A DNA stretch of 56,659 bases from Candidatus Gastranaerophilales bacterium (GTDB taxonomy: Bacteria; Cyanobacteriota; Vampirovibrionia; Gastranaerophilales; Gastranaerophilaceae), in NCBI GenBank assembly GCA_944324315.1, contig CALUVW010000011.1, positions 1-56,659 on the forward strand, written 5' to 3'. Positions 1-9,900 of this stretch are shown piece after piece; position 1 is the first letter of the stretch; each line of letters opens with the position of its first letter. The notes beneath the pieces were generated by a model that had not been told where the DNA came from, did no database searches, and saw only the letters and a program-made list of their open reading frames with translations. Made by a program: the position numbers and the translations under genes.

Positions 1-1
1 A

Positions 2-925
2 AAACACGCGGGGGGGGGGGGCGATTCCGAGCTTTTAGAGAATAATTTATCTAAGAGGTCAAGAAGCCAATCAAGTTTACCAAATGTCATCCTGAACTTG
101 TTTCAGCCTCTCTTAATTAGATGCAAAGAAGCAAAGAGGCATAGATGCGAAGCTAGTATCGTAAATCGTACCACCTTCTCCTACACAGGAGAAAAGGAAG
201 AAATGCCGCTTCACTCTTCACTAAAATCGAAAGCCGCCTTTACTCTTGCTGAGGTATTAATCACTCTTGGTGTCATTGGTGTGGTTGCAGCTTTAACAAT
301 GCCTTCTGTTATTGCAAATATTCGAAATGCAAAGCTAGAATCTCAGTTTAAGCATTCTTATTCAATATTAAATAATGCTTTAGAAACAATTAAGTATAAA
401 AATAACATAGATAATCTTTATACATATTATGTTGATGCCGAAAATCTTGGTTCTGCTGAAAACACACGTTTTTCAAATGATTTTGAAAAAGCTTTTCAAA
501 ATATTCAAAAATGTTATTCTTATAGCGGATATGTGTCTGCGAACGAGATATGTAAAGATATTGTCAACAATTATGACTTTTTAAATGATTATTATCTATC
601 ATTTGACGGTAAGTCAAAGGTTAGATTTCATTATAACTTTTTCGATCTGTATTACCTGCCTTCAGGTGCAATAATTTATGCTGATGCATCTCCGACTTAT
701 TCTTTGTGTATTTATATTGACGTGAATGGCCCGTCTTTACCAAATAGATTAGGCTATGATTTTTTCCCTTTCCATATAAGTGAAAAAGGAACATTGGAAG
801 CAGGCGGTTATAAGCTAGGTCCTAGTTCTGTTAATAGTATCGAAATTCAAGATATTGTGAATCATGCTATATCTAATACTTGTTATGAAGGCAGCGGAAA
901 AACCTATTTTCAATGCTTGAGATAA
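2..925 (+). CDS. Prepilin-like protein, 5' end outside the window, repeat-built leader
   Basis: The type IV prepilin/pseudopilin N-terminus reads KAAFTLAEVLITLGVIGVVA: processing would fall between Ala and Phe, Glu is at mature position 5, and a hydrophobic helix follows. The mature part is about 220 residues and ends with a Cys-containing tail. The pilin frame has no stop back to the window edge, through a 12-G tract (10-21) and several short repeats, so the true start probably lies upstream. Possible internal starts are TTG at 98 and ATG at 203; the latter has an AAGGAAG Shine-Dalgarno partly supplied by a repeat hairpin. The 3' end overlaps the convergent usp gene by 16 bp. The prepilin class is clear; the adhesin, pilus or secretion role is unknown. 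Confidence 0.8.
   Translation, partial: KHAGGGGDSELLENNLSKRSRSQSSLPNVILNLFQPLLIRCKEAKRHRCEASIVNRTTFSYTGEKEEMPLHSSLKSKAAFTLAEVLITLGVIGVVAALTMPSVIANIRNAKLESQFKHSYSILNNALETIKYKNNIDNLYTYYVDAENLGSAENTRFSNDFEKAFQNIQKCYSYSGYVSANEICKDIVNNYDFLNDYYLSFDGKSKVRFHYNFFDLYYLPSGAIIYADASPTYSLCIYIDVNGPSLPNRLGYDFFPFHISEKGTLEAGGYKLGPSSVNSIEIQDIVNHAISNTCYEGSGKTYFQCLR
10..21 (+). repeat. Poly-G tract (12 G) in a prepilin leader
   Basis: Twelve consecutive G followed by CGATTCCGAGCT. The same flank follows the tract at 56365. Downstream of it the prepilin frame (GGC GAT TCC GAG) is open into the FTLAEV domain. The gene start is not in the window, so the ON/OFF state cannot be judged. Confidence 0.85.
56..90 (+). 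repeat. Short repeat family D, copy 1
   Basis: A 35-base segment beginning aggtcaagaag that recurs at 56409-56443 with three differences. Both copies lie between a poly-G tract and a family A palindrome in a prepilin leader frame. Confidence 0.75.
86..111 (+). repeat. Family A palindromic repeat (GAACTTGTTTC core)
   Basis: Imperfect palindrome of the type GTCATYCYGAACTTGTTTC. Here it is translated within the prepilin leader as NVILNLF. Other copies are at 21284, 25323, 40374, 56079, 56156 and 56439, with a split copy at 14683. Confidence 0.8.
119..163 (+). repeat. Family C repeat, copy 1
   Basis: A 45-base A/G-rich segment (agatgcaaagaagcaaagag...) repeated nearly identically at 56472-56516 and more distantly at 56577-56612. 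It is translated in frame in the prepilin leader (RCKEAKRHR). Confidence 0.75.
174..197 (+). repeat. Family B-like hairpin, diverged copy
   Basis: Hairpin ccttctcc...ggagaaaagg inside the prepilin leader. The right arm with the next bases gives AAGGAAG five bases before the ATG at 203, so it may provide a ribosome binding site. Confidence 0.55.
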
Positions 926-1785
926 TCAGGACATCTAACAAGCCATATATCGCTAATTACATTTTCCAAAACGCGTTTGCTTACGGAACCGGTTAGAAAT
1001 CTGTCAAGTTTTGATTTATTTCTAGAACCTAAAACAACTAAATCTATATCATTAATACGTGTATAATCAATAAGTTTTTGAGCTGGAATACCATTAAGTA
1101 TTGCTGTTTCATTAATATTGATATTGTGATTTTGTAATATTTTCTGTATATCATCTATCGCATGAGATGCATATTTTTGCTGTTGTCTTTGAATTTCAAG
1201 AAGCCAGTTTGTATCAAGTGTGCCGTCTAAAAATAACAAATTTGGGTCTTCATTTACCATACATATATGAATTTCTTTATCTTCCAATTTCATCATAGGA
1301 AGTATTTGATTAATAATGGTTAATGAGCATTTTGTTCCGTCTGTTGTAAGAAGGAGTTTTTTCTTTTTATTTTCTTCTTTTGCTATATAATCTGATATTT
1401 TACTGCTGTTTATTATTTCTTCTGAGACAGAACCCAGCCATTTTTGTATACCTTTTTTCCCGTGTGAACCCATTAAAATTAAATCATAATCTTCTGTTTT
1501 AGCTTGTTCCAGTATACTTTCAACTGCCGCTCCGCAGCTTTTTATTCGTTTACCTGTTTCCAAGCCGGATTTTTTTATTTCTTCTTCTGCATAATCAAGT
1601 ATAGTGTCCGCGACATTAGCACATGAATATGAAAAATTTTCTTCTTCAATACTGATTTCATCAGGCAAAAAACTCCAGTCAATAACGCAAATTGTATCAA
1701 CTACTGCATTTTTTATCCAGCCGGATATATTTTTTAAGGCATTAAAACTTATTTTTGATCCGTCTGTACAAAATAATATTTTCAT
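910..1785 (-). CDS. Universal stress protein with two tandem UspA domains
   Basis: The protein has 291 residues, with the start at MKILFCTDGS (1785) preceded by a clear AAGGAG; the longer reading from 1845 lacks that support. Two Usp alpha/beta domains follow each other (about 1-135 and 143-290). Each begins with a beta strand running into TDG(S/T)K and ends with an ATP-binding-type loop, GSHGKKGIQKWLGSVS in the first and GSRNKSKLDRFLTGSVS in the second. Tandem Usp proteins are cytoplasmic nucleotide-binding stress proteins; the specific role here cannot be read from the sequence. It stands alone, convergent with the upstream prepilin gene and divergent from the sigma factor gene. Confidence 0.88.
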   Translation of the reverse strand: MKILFCTDGSKISFNALKNISGWIKNAVVDTICVIDWSFLPDEISIEEENFSYSCANVADTILDYAEEEIKKSGLETGKRIKSCGAAVESILEQAKTEDYDLILMGSHGKKGIQKWLGSVSEEIINSSKISDYIAKEENKKKKLLLTTDGTKCSLTIINQILPMMKLEDKEIHICMVNEDPNLLFLDGTLDTNWLLEIQRQQQKYASHAIDDIQKILQNHNININETAILNGIPAQKLIDYTRINDIDLVVLGSRNKSKLDRFLTGSVSKRVLENVISDIWLVRCPDYLKH

Positions 1786-1950
1786 AAAATCTCCTTTTTT
1801 ATTAATGCGACTAAGTTTACAATTCAAAAATGAGCTTATTTTCATCTAAATATAATTTATGTTAAGAGAAATTACATTGTCTGGTATTCTATATTTTTTT
1901 CTGCTATTATGTGATTAAGGGAAATGTTTTTATAGGAACGTGTTATAGTC

Positions 1951-2568
1951 ATGACTTCAAAACAAAATGTTCAACAAAAGGTTAATTTAAGGGATTTTAA
2001 AGATCTTGTAGATACAATAGCTAAGGTTGAATATCAGAAATTTTCGACCTCTCATTTGATTGAATTGCCGGAATTGATTAATATCGGAAATCATACATTA
2101 TACATTCTGTTTAAAAATAATCCGCCCGAACATTTCAACAATACATATCTTTCAACCGCAATTAAATGGGCAATAAGAAATGAAGTCAGAAGAAGATATA
2201 AGTGGTACTCTTTAAAAAACAAAAAACAACAAATTGAACAAGAAAATGAAAATTTACGTGAGGAAGTTTATAAAACAATTCTCTCAATAGATGAAATGCA
2301 GGAAGCAGACGTTCCGACTCAAATTAAAGCAGACGATATGACGCCTGAAGAAAGTATTGAACTCTCTGAATTGAAGGCGGAAATTATAGAATCTATGAAA
2401 AAACTCCCTGCACGTGAAAAAGAATTAATTGAATATAAATTTTTTAAAGAAAAAAAACTAAGAGAAATCGCTGAAGAATTTAACATTTCCCAATCCCGCA
2501 TTTCGCGTATAATTCAGTCAGGACTGGATAAAATTAAAAGAGATTTAAAAAGGCAGGGGATGATTTAG
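1951..2568 (+). CDS. Alternative sigma-70 family factor
   Basis: The protein has 205 residues. A region 2-like segment lies at about 40-95 ([11 protein letters not shown], then [17 protein letters not shown]). After an acidic linker a clear region 4 follows at about 145-200 ([36 protein letters not shown]), whose helix-turn-helix would contact the -35 element. Region 1.1 and an obvious region 3 are missing, so it is a group 3/4-type factor and not the housekeeping sigma. No anti-sigma gene is adjacent. The stop TAG shares its last G with the GTG start of gcvPB, so the two are probably translationally coupled, an unusual pairing. No strong Shine-Dalgarno precedes the ATG. Confidence 0.82.
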   Translation: MTSKQNVQQKVNLRDFKDLVDTIAKVEYQKFSTSHLIELPELINIGNHTLYILFKNNPPEHFNNTYLSTAIKWAIRNEVRRRYKWYSLKNKKQQIEQENENLREEVYKTILSIDEMQEADVPTQIKADDMTPEESIELSELKAEIIESMKKLPAREKELIEYKFFKEKKLREIAEEFNISQSRISRIIQSGLDKIKRDLKRQGMI

Positions 2569-3992
2569 TGAAAACAATTTTTGAAAAAAGTAACGGGATC
2601 TCCGGAATTACTTTGACTGATGAAAAAGAAGATTTGAGTTTCATTGATTATAATTTATTAAGAAATGGAAAAATCGGGCTGCCTGAAGTTAGTGAACTTG
2701 AAGCTTTACGCCATTACAAAGAACTATCGGACAAGAATTTTTGTATCGAAAAAGGGTTTTATCCTCTTGGTTCGTGTACTATGAAGTACAATCCGAAAGT
2801 TAACGAGCTTTTGGCATCTTTAGATGGCTTCACAAATCTGCATCCGTTTTCTGATGATTCGGACTGCCAGGGAGCATTGGAATTAATGTATAAACTTCAG
2901 GAAGCTCTGAAAAAAATTACAGGAATGAATGCAGTTACTCTTCAGCCTGCCGCAGGCGCTCATGGTGAACTGACAGGCATGATGATTATAAAAAAATATT
3001 TTGAAGTTAAAGGAGAAAAACGTAAAAAAGTTATTATCCCCGATTCCGCTCATGGGACTAATCCTGCAAGTGCTCATCTTTGCGGTTTTGAAATTGTTCC
3101 TGTTAAATCAAATGAAAAAGGACAGGTTGATATAAATGAATTAAAAAGCCTTTTGAATCCTGATGTTGCCGCAATTATGATGACTAACCCGAATACCCTT
3201 GGAATTTTTGAGGAAAATGTTCTTGAAATTTCAAAGTTAATGCATGATAATGGTTCACTTCTGTACTATGACGGAGCAAATTTTAATGCAATTATGGGGT
3301 ATACAAATCCTAAATTGATGGGCTTTGATGTTGTTCATTTGAATTTACATAAAACTTTTGCGACTCCTCATGGCGGTGGCGGACCGGGAGCAGGACCTGT
3401 TGGAGTTGTTGAAGAATTAAAAGAATTTTTGCCTTCGCCGGTTATAGGTTTTGACGGGAACAAATATTTTAGAAATTATAATATTAAACATACTATTGGT
3501 AGCGTGAAAGGTTTTTACGGAAATTTTGGAGTGCTTGTAAAAGCTTATGCTTATATTTTAATGATGGGTGATAATCTTAAGGAAGCTAGTGAGAATGCAG
3601 TTTTGAATGCTAATTATCTTAAAGAAAAACTCAAAAAAGCTTATTTGCTTCCATTTGATGAACCGTGTATGCATGAATTTGTTCTTTCCGGTGACAGGCA
3701 AAAGCAAGACTCCGGAGTATCAACATTGAATATTGCAAAAGCTCTTATGGATGAAAATATTCATCCTCCGACAGTTTATTTCCCTTTAATAGTTCACGAG
3801 GCGCTTATGATTGAGCCTACTGAATCAGAATCTAAGGAAGTTTTGGATAATTTCGTTGAAGTTATGATAAAAATTGCAGGCGAGACAAAAACAAATCCCG
3901 AGAAGTTAATTTCATCACCTCATTCAACGCCTGTAAAACGTTTGGATGAAACCCTTGCGGCGCGTCATCCGGATTTAAAATATACAGAGTAA
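2568..3992 (+). CDS. gcvPB: Glycine dehydrogenase (decarboxylating) subunit 2
   Basis: The protein has 474 residues and a GTG start that overlaps the sigma factor stop. It matches the C-terminal half of the glycine cleavage P-protein: the N-terminal [14 protein letters not shown], the central [13 protein letters not shown], and the PLP-lysine region [20 protein letters not shown] with the Schiff-base Lys near residue 261. The P-protein, normally a GcvPA/GcvPB pair, decarboxylates glycine and passes the aminomethyl group to lipoyl-GcvH in the cytoplasm. No gcvPA, gcvT or gcvH is in this window, so the partners must be encoded elsewhere. No glycine riboswitch is apparent upstream. Confidence 0.96.
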   Translation: MKTIFEKSNGISGITLTDEKEDLSFIDYNLLRNGKIGLPEVSELEALRHYKELSDKNFCIEKGFYPLGSCTMKYNPKVNELLASLDGFTNLHPFSDDSDCQGALELMYKLQEALKKITGMNAVTLQPAAGAHGELTGMMIIKKYFEVKGEKRKKVIIPDSAHGTNPASAHLCGFEIVPVKSNEKGQVDINELKSLLNPDVAAIMMTNPNTLGIFEENVLEISKLMHDNGSLLYYDGANFNAIMGYTNPKLMGFDVVHLNLHKTFATPHGGGGPGAGPVGVVEELKEFLPSPVIGFDGNKYFRNYNIKHTIGSVKGFYGNFGVLVKAYAYILMMGDNLKEASENAVLNANYLKEKLKKAYLLPFDEPCMHEFVLSGDRQKQDSGVSTLNIAKALMDENIHPPTVYFPLIVHEALMIEPTESESKEVLDNFVEVMIKIAGETKTNPEKLISSPHSTPVKRLDETLAARHPDLKYTE

Positions 3993-4015
3993 ACAGAAAA
4001 TAAGAGAAAAATAAT

Positions 4016-5158
4016 ATGAAAAAAGATAATAAAAAACTTAAAGTAGCATTTCCTCATATGGGAACAGTATATATCGCCTGGTCTGCGGCATTAAAAAAAA
4101 TTGGTGTAGAACCTTTTGTTCCGCCTTATACCAGTAAAAAGACTTTGTCTCTGGGAACGAAACATTCGCCGGAGGCGATATGTCTGCCGTATAAACTTAT
4201 TTTAGGAAATTTTATAGAAGCGATTGAAGGTGGAACTGATTATGTTGCAATGATTTCATCGCCCGGTTGCTGCCGTCTTGGAGAATACGGCAATTGTATA
4301 TATAATGCTTTGACAGATTTGGGATATCATGCAAAGTATATTGAACTTACTCTTTATGACGGACTTAAGGGGATGTATGATTTTTTAAAAAAAATAAGCG
4401 GGAAAAATGATCCTGTATTGTTTGCAAGAGCAATAAATATTGCTATACGAAAAGTTTTTGTTCTTGATGATTTAGAAAATCTTCTTTCCTATTACAGAGC
4501 CAGAGAAGTCCATTTTGGTGACGCTGAAAAACATTATAATAAAGCAATTCAGTTTATTAAAGATGCTGATAATACAAGAAAATTAAACAAAGCTAAAAAA
4601 GCAGCTTTTGCAGAAATGAAAAAGACTGAAATTGATCCTAAAAAAGAAGTTCTGCATGTTGATTTAACTGGAGAAATTTATTTGGTTTGCGATCAATTTT
4701 CAAATCAGGATATAACTCGAGAACTCGGCAAGATGGGGGTTCAGACTCGTCGTAGTCTTACAATAAGCAGCTTTTTAAAGGACGCGATTATTCCTAAAGT
4801 ATTCAGAAAAGGAGAAACGCATTTACAAAGGGCGTATAGACTTGCCAAACCGTATTTAATGCGTGATATCGGCGGTGATTCTCTTGAATGTGTTTCAGAT
4901 GTTGCTTATGCTGACGAAAGAGGAATTGACGGGATTATTCATATAAGCCCTTTTACTTGTATGCCGGAAATTATGTCACAGAATATTTTCCCTGCTATGC
5001 GTGAAAATTGTGATATTCCGATTCTGCCATTGATTATGGATGAACAGACCGGTAAAGCAGGATATATAACAAGACTGGAAGCGTTTGTTGATCTGATGAG
5101 AAGAAGAAAAAGAAAATTATCTTTGGAGAAACAAAAACAAGCTGAACTTACTAAGTAA
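4016..5158 (+). CDS. COG3581/2-hydroxyacyl-CoA dehydratase-like Fe-S protein
   Basis: The protein has 380 residues. The N-terminus (VAFPHMGTVYIAWSAALKKI, then KHSPEAICLPYKLILGN) and the Cys-rich SSPGCCRLGEYGNC are typical of the family related to (R)-2-hydroxyacyl-CoA dehydratase and its activators (DUF2229/COG3581). The end, ISPFTCMPEIMSQNIFPAM followed by an MDEQTGKAG-type segment, also fits. These proteins probably bind a [4Fe-4S] cluster; their physiological substrate is mostly unknown. It follows gcvPB by 23 bp and is likely in the same operon. The usual partner carrying the ASKHA-type activase domain is not adjacent. Confidence 0.8.
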   Translation: MKKDNKKLKVAFPHMGTVYIAWSAALKKIGVEPFVPPYTSKKTLSLGTKHSPEAICLPYKLILGNFIEAIEGGTDYVAMISSPGCCRLGEYGNCIYNALTDLGYHAKYIELTLYDGLKGMYDFLKKISGKNDPVLFARAINIAIRKVFVLDDLENLLSYYRAREVHFGDAEKHYNKAIQFIKDADNTRKLNKAKKAAFAEMKKTEIDPKKEVLHVDLTGEIYLVCDQFSNQDITRELGKMGVQTRRSLTISSFLKDAIIPKVFRKGETHLQRAYRLAKPYLMRDIGGDSLECVSDVAYADERGIDGIIHISPFTCMPEIMSQNIFPAMRENCDIPILPLIMDEQTGKAGYITRLEAFVDLMRRRKRKLSLEKQKQAELTK

Positions 5159-5202
5159 ACAGGTTATTTTATCATAAATTTTCTGAGGTTATTATATATA
5201 TT

Positions 5203-6075
5203 ATGTATAAATTATTGAAAGAAGCCGCAAAAATTACTAATTACAATATTATATTGACCATTCCGTTAATCATATTTATAAAGGTGTTGGATTTATACTC
5301 TTTATATTCAAAATATAATGTTGATTCTACCCCGAAGTTTCTAGTAGCTTCTTTAACTGTACTTTTTATGTTTGCAGTTTTTTGTGCTGGCTGGTTCTTC
5401 ATGGTTTACGGTGCAATCAAACTTTCAAAGAAAGTTTTTGTACTGGATGAGGATAGAGCAAAAGCGGCTCTTAACCTATTTAAAACTATTCCTGAAGGTA
5501 TAGGACGTTTCTTTTTATCATTTATAGGCGTATATGTTATATTTTTCATTATTCAAATTCTTTTGACTCCGATTGTGTATCTTGCAGGTGTTAAAATTAT
5601 AGGAACTCTTGATCCTGCATCAATGCAGCATTTACAGCAAATGACAATTGATACATCTATTTCAACTAATGATGGAATGGCGGCATTTATTGATAATTTG
5701 ACAAATGAACAAATTATATTTTTCGGGAAATGGAGTCTTTTATTTATGGCGTTCACATCATTAATTATGTATGTCCTAATGCTGTGGATACCTGAAATTA
5801 TTTATAAAACAGCGAATCCTCTTATTGCATTGTGGCAGGCTCTTATAAAATTGTTTAAGAATTTCTTTTCTTCTGTCAGATTATATGCAGCGCTCTGGTT
5901 TATGGGATTTGTATTGCTGTTTGCCGGAACTTTTGCGGTAATTAATCCTTTAGCTTATATAATTATGAATATAGTTTTATTTTATTTTGCTGTGTACATG
6001 GTTGTTGCGGTATTTTTATATTATGATAAGCATTTTGGTGAGCAGGAAGACGCAAAAGATGAGCCCAAAAAGTAA
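5203..6075 (+). CDS. Integral membrane protein of unknown function
   Basis: The protein has 290 residues and about six hydrophobic segments (roughly 14-32, 44-66, 100-125, 175-200, 228-250 and 252-272) with charged loops and a Lys/Asp/Glu-rich tail. No catalytic motif is recognisable. Its 3' end overlaps the start of miaA by 17 bp, so both are probably on one transcript with the preceding genes. A GAGGT lies upstream of the ATG at a long spacing. It has the look of a YIP1/DUF-type polytopic inner membrane protein, but I cannot assign a family. Confidence 0.7.
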   Translation: MYKLLKEAAKITNYNIILTIPLIIFIKVLDLYSLYSKYNVDSTPKFLVASLTVLFMFAVFCAGWFFMVYGAIKLSKKVFVLDEDRAKAALNLFKTIPEGIGRFFLSFIGVYVIFFIIQILLTPIVYLAGVKIIGTLDPASMQHLQQMTIDTSISTNDGMAAFIDNLTNEQIIFFGKWSLLFMAFTSLIMYVLMLWIPEIIYKTANPLIALWQALIKLFKNFFSSVRLYAALWFMGFVLLFAGTFAVINPLAYIIMNIVLFYFAVYMVVAVFLYYDKHFGEQEDAKDEPKK

Positions 6076-6934
6076 AGTTTATGCTGTGGTTGGTGCTACT
6101 GCAAGCGGAAAAACAGCTTATGCAGTAGAGCTGGCTAATAAAATAAACGGAGAGATTGTTTCTGCAGATTCACGACTTGTATATAAAGGTATGAATATTG
6201 GTACTGCAAAACCGACAGTTGAGGAAATGCAAGGAATACCTCATTATATGATTGATGTTGTGGATCCTGATGTTAATTATTCTGCGGGACTTTATGCGAA
6301 ACAGGCAAAAGAGCATATAAAGAATATTTTATCACGTGGAAAAATCCCTATAGTTGTTGGAGGCACCGGACTTTATCTGCGAATATTGCTGGAAAATTAT
6401 GATTTACCTGATACAGAGCCTGATTATAAGTTAAGAAATGAATTGTCTAAATTGTCATTTGATGAGTTGTTTCAAATTTTGTATAATCTTGATTCATCTG
6501 CAGCTCTTTCAGTTGAAAAAAATGATAAAAAAAAGCTTATAAGATATATTGAAATTGTGAAACTAACAGGATTACCCATATCAAAGGCGAGAGGGAAAAG
6601 AGAACAGAATGAGTTTGATATTGAGTGGATTGGTTTAAATTTCCCTAGGGAAGAACTTTATGACAGAATTAATAAACGTGTTGACTTGATGATAGAATTG
6701 GGACTTATCAATGAAACAAAAGATCTTTTGAACAAATTCGGCAGGGTGCCTAACATAATTGATACAATAGGTTACCGTGAAATTATATCTTATCTTGATG
6801 GTGAATTGACACTTGACAAAGCAAAAGATAAATTAAAACAAAATACAAGAAATTACGCGAAGCGTCAACTTACATGGTTCCGTAAAAATGAGAACATAAA
6901 GTGGAATTGCTATCCGGATAAGAAGAAAAAATAA
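6059..6934 (+). CDS. miaA: tRNA dimethylallyltransferase
   Basis: The protein has 291 residues and starts at MSPKSKVYAVV (6059) inside the preceding membrane-protein gene; the longer frame from 5987 is an overlap artefact. It shows the P-loop GATASGKTAYA, the substrate segment DSRLVYKGMNIGTAKPT, IPHYMIDVVDPD, VVGGTGLYLR and DTIGYREI, all diagnostic for MiaA. The enzyme transfers dimethylallyl to N6 of A37 in tRNAs that read UNN codons. Length is normal. It is followed after 43 bp by the AsmA-like gene. Confidence 0.96.
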   Translation: MSPKSKVYAVVGATASGKTAYAVELANKINGEIVSADSRLVYKGMNIGTAKPTVEEMQGIPHYMIDVVDPDVNYSAGLYAKQAKEHIKNILSRGKIPIVVGGTGLYLRILLENYDLPDTEPDYKLRNELSKLSFDELFQILYNLDSSAALSVEKNDKKKLIRYIEIVKLTGLPISKARGKREQNEFDIEWIGLNFPREELYDRINKRVDLMIELGLINETKDLLNKFGRVPNIIDTIGYREIISYLDGELTLDKAKDKLKQNTRNYAKRQLTWFRKNENIKWNCYPDKKKK

Positions 6935-6977
6935 TTTACTTATGTTATAATTACTGGGTAAAAGAGGGGTGTGTAAT

Positions 6978-9900
6978 ATGAAGAAATTTTTGAAATATAC
7001 AGGGATTACAATTGGAATTATTTTAGCAGGATTGTATGCGTTATTTTTGATTGCTCCTGTGTTTTTGAATGGGATTGCTAATTCTTACAGCGGAACAATT
7101 GAAAAAGCTGTCGAAGATGCATGCGGATTGAAACTCAAACTTGGAAACATTAAAGTATTAACCACACCCAAATTGACTGCAGGCGGTTCTGTTGAATCTA
7201 TTGAACTCAGTTTGCCGACAGGAGAAACATTCTTTACTGCTGACAATATTCAGGCAAAGTTGTCGCTTTTACCGATATTAGCGAGAAGAGTTGAAATAGA
7301 TATGGTTGGTGCTGATAATATTAATGCCAATTTAAAAATAAAAAAAGACGGAAAATTTTTATTAGAAGACTATTTGGTACAGTCTGAAAAGGACGAAAAT
7401 TCTGATATGACTGAAAAATCTGTCATTACTTCTTTGCCCTTCGGTTTTAAATTATCTAATCATCTTCCAAATATAATTGTAACCAATTACAATATTTCGT
7501 TTATTGATATTCCGACAGACAAAACATATTCTATATATGGTAATAATATATCAATAAGTGATTTTATTCTTAATAAAAAGATAAAACTGGCTGCTGACGG
7601 TAAGATAATGCTTCAGGATAAAGAGCAGTTTAGTTATAATATAAACTTGTTGAACAGAGTAATGCCTGATATTGACCTTAATGAACTTATTTATTCACCT
7701 CAAACACAACCGGTAGAAAAAGCTCCTTCTCAAATGATAAATATTATTGATGTATTTAAGGCAATCCATAATAATCAATTAACTGCAGATTTAGCTGCTG
7801 ATATAAAAACTAAAGGAACTTTTGAAGATATTCATTTTGACGGAACTGCAAATATTTCAAATATCGGTGTTGCGGTCGATGGAAGGAAGCTTCCTGCAAG
7901 TAATATTGATTTGACTTTCAGAGGCAATGACATTGATATGTATACTAAATTGTATACAGCTGATAAGGAATTGACTGAACTTATAGGAAACTTTAAAACA
8001 GGAAAGCATCCGAAGATTGATTTGAATTGTAAATCCAATGCTCAGTTTAAGAGTATTCTGGATATGATTGACAGTATTGCAAAATCATTTGGCTATGACG
8101 ATTTTGATACATTGACTGCAGCCGGCGGAATTGATGCTGATTTTAGTCTTAAATCCGATCTCAAAAAAGTTGAATCATCCGGATATTTAAAAATTCCGTC
8201 AGCTTCAATTGTGTATAAACTGTATAATATTGTAGTTAATAATATTAAGGCTGATATTGATTTTGCAAACAGTATGATAGATATAAAAAATCTTGGTTTC
8301 ACGGTATTAAACCAGCCTTTGTCTGTAAGAGGAACGATTACTCAGGATGCTGTGGCTGATTTGAGTATGAGTGCAAATAAGCTTCAATTAAAAGGGCTTC
8401 TTCTTGCTTTAGGGCAGGTTGCATTATTAAAAGACAATCAAATTAATAACGGAACAATTTCTGCCAATATTTTTGTCAAAGGCAGACTCGATAAGATTAC
8501 TCCTAAAATAAATGTAAATGTTGATAATATTGATATAAAAAATATTCCTTCTAATACCTGTGTTAAAGCTCCGAAATCTGTTTTGGATATACAGACTGAC
8601 GGGAAAACTGCATCAGGTAAAATTTCCGTGGCAAATGCAAAAATTGTTAATCCCGTGGCAACTGTTTCAGTTCCATCTGTAAACCTTTCTCTCGGAGAAA
8701 AAGATATAAGTATAGATAGTGCTTATCTTTTATACAATAATGCACGAATTGATATTTCAGGTAAAATTTCTGATTACCTTACCCAAAATCTTAATCTTGA
8801 TATTTCAGCAAAAGATACAAAAAGCAGCGGTGCAGCATATCTTAAAGGTTCTGTAAACGATTTGTACAGTTCTCAAAAATTGAATTTAAACCTTAATATT
8901 CCGGATAATATTTCATTTGAAATTCCGGGATTAAAAAATTCGACAATGACCGTAAACGGTAATCTTGATATTACAGGAAATTTAATTAACCCGTATCTTA
9001 ATGGCGGTATAGCTGTCCCGTCTGTAAAAATTCCCAATATGCTTTTGACAATGGATAATATGAGAGTAAACCTTAACGGTCCTATTGTTAAAGGAAGCGG
9101 AACTCTTAAAAAGTTTGTATCAGGCGGTATCGTTGCTGAAAATCTTTCATCTGATTTTAATCTTACAAATAACGTATTTTATTTAAAAAATCTAAAAGGC
9201 GACGCTTTTGACGGCAAAGTAGACGGTAACATTTCATATAATATTTCAAATGGTCATATAGGAGTTGATTTTAAAGGTTCCGGCATGAATGCAGAAAAAG
9301 CAATCGCAGGTGCTGCAGGACTTAAAAATGCATTGTCAGGAAAATTAAATTTTAATGCAAAGGTCACTTTACATGGAGCAACAGATAAAGAAATGATGCA
9401 AAATCTTAAAGGTTCGGCAACATTTGATATATCTGATGGAACACTGGGAAATATCGGACGATTTGAAAATATGCTTTTTGCACAAAATTTACAGTCAAAT
9501 AGTATTATTAAAGCAGCGGTCAACTCAGTATCATCTTTGCCCGTAATTAAAAATACGGCAGAATTTAAAACTATAAACGGCAATCTTACTTTTGCAAACG
9601 GCTGGGCGACTCTCAATCCTATAACAACATCAGGGCCTTCTATGGCTTATTATATTACAGGTCGTTATAATTTGCTTAATGCAACGGCAAATCTTACTGT
9701 ATTAGGCAGAATTTCTGCTGAAGTTGTGTCGCTTCTCGGACCTCTCGGTGATTTATCTGTAACAAAATTAACATCTTATATTCCAAAATTTGGTGCGTTA
9801 ACAGGAAATCTTATTAATGCCTTGACTTCTGATCCCAAAAAAGAAAAGATCTCATCAATTCCAGCTCTGTCATCTGGTAATGCAAATTATAAAGATTTTA

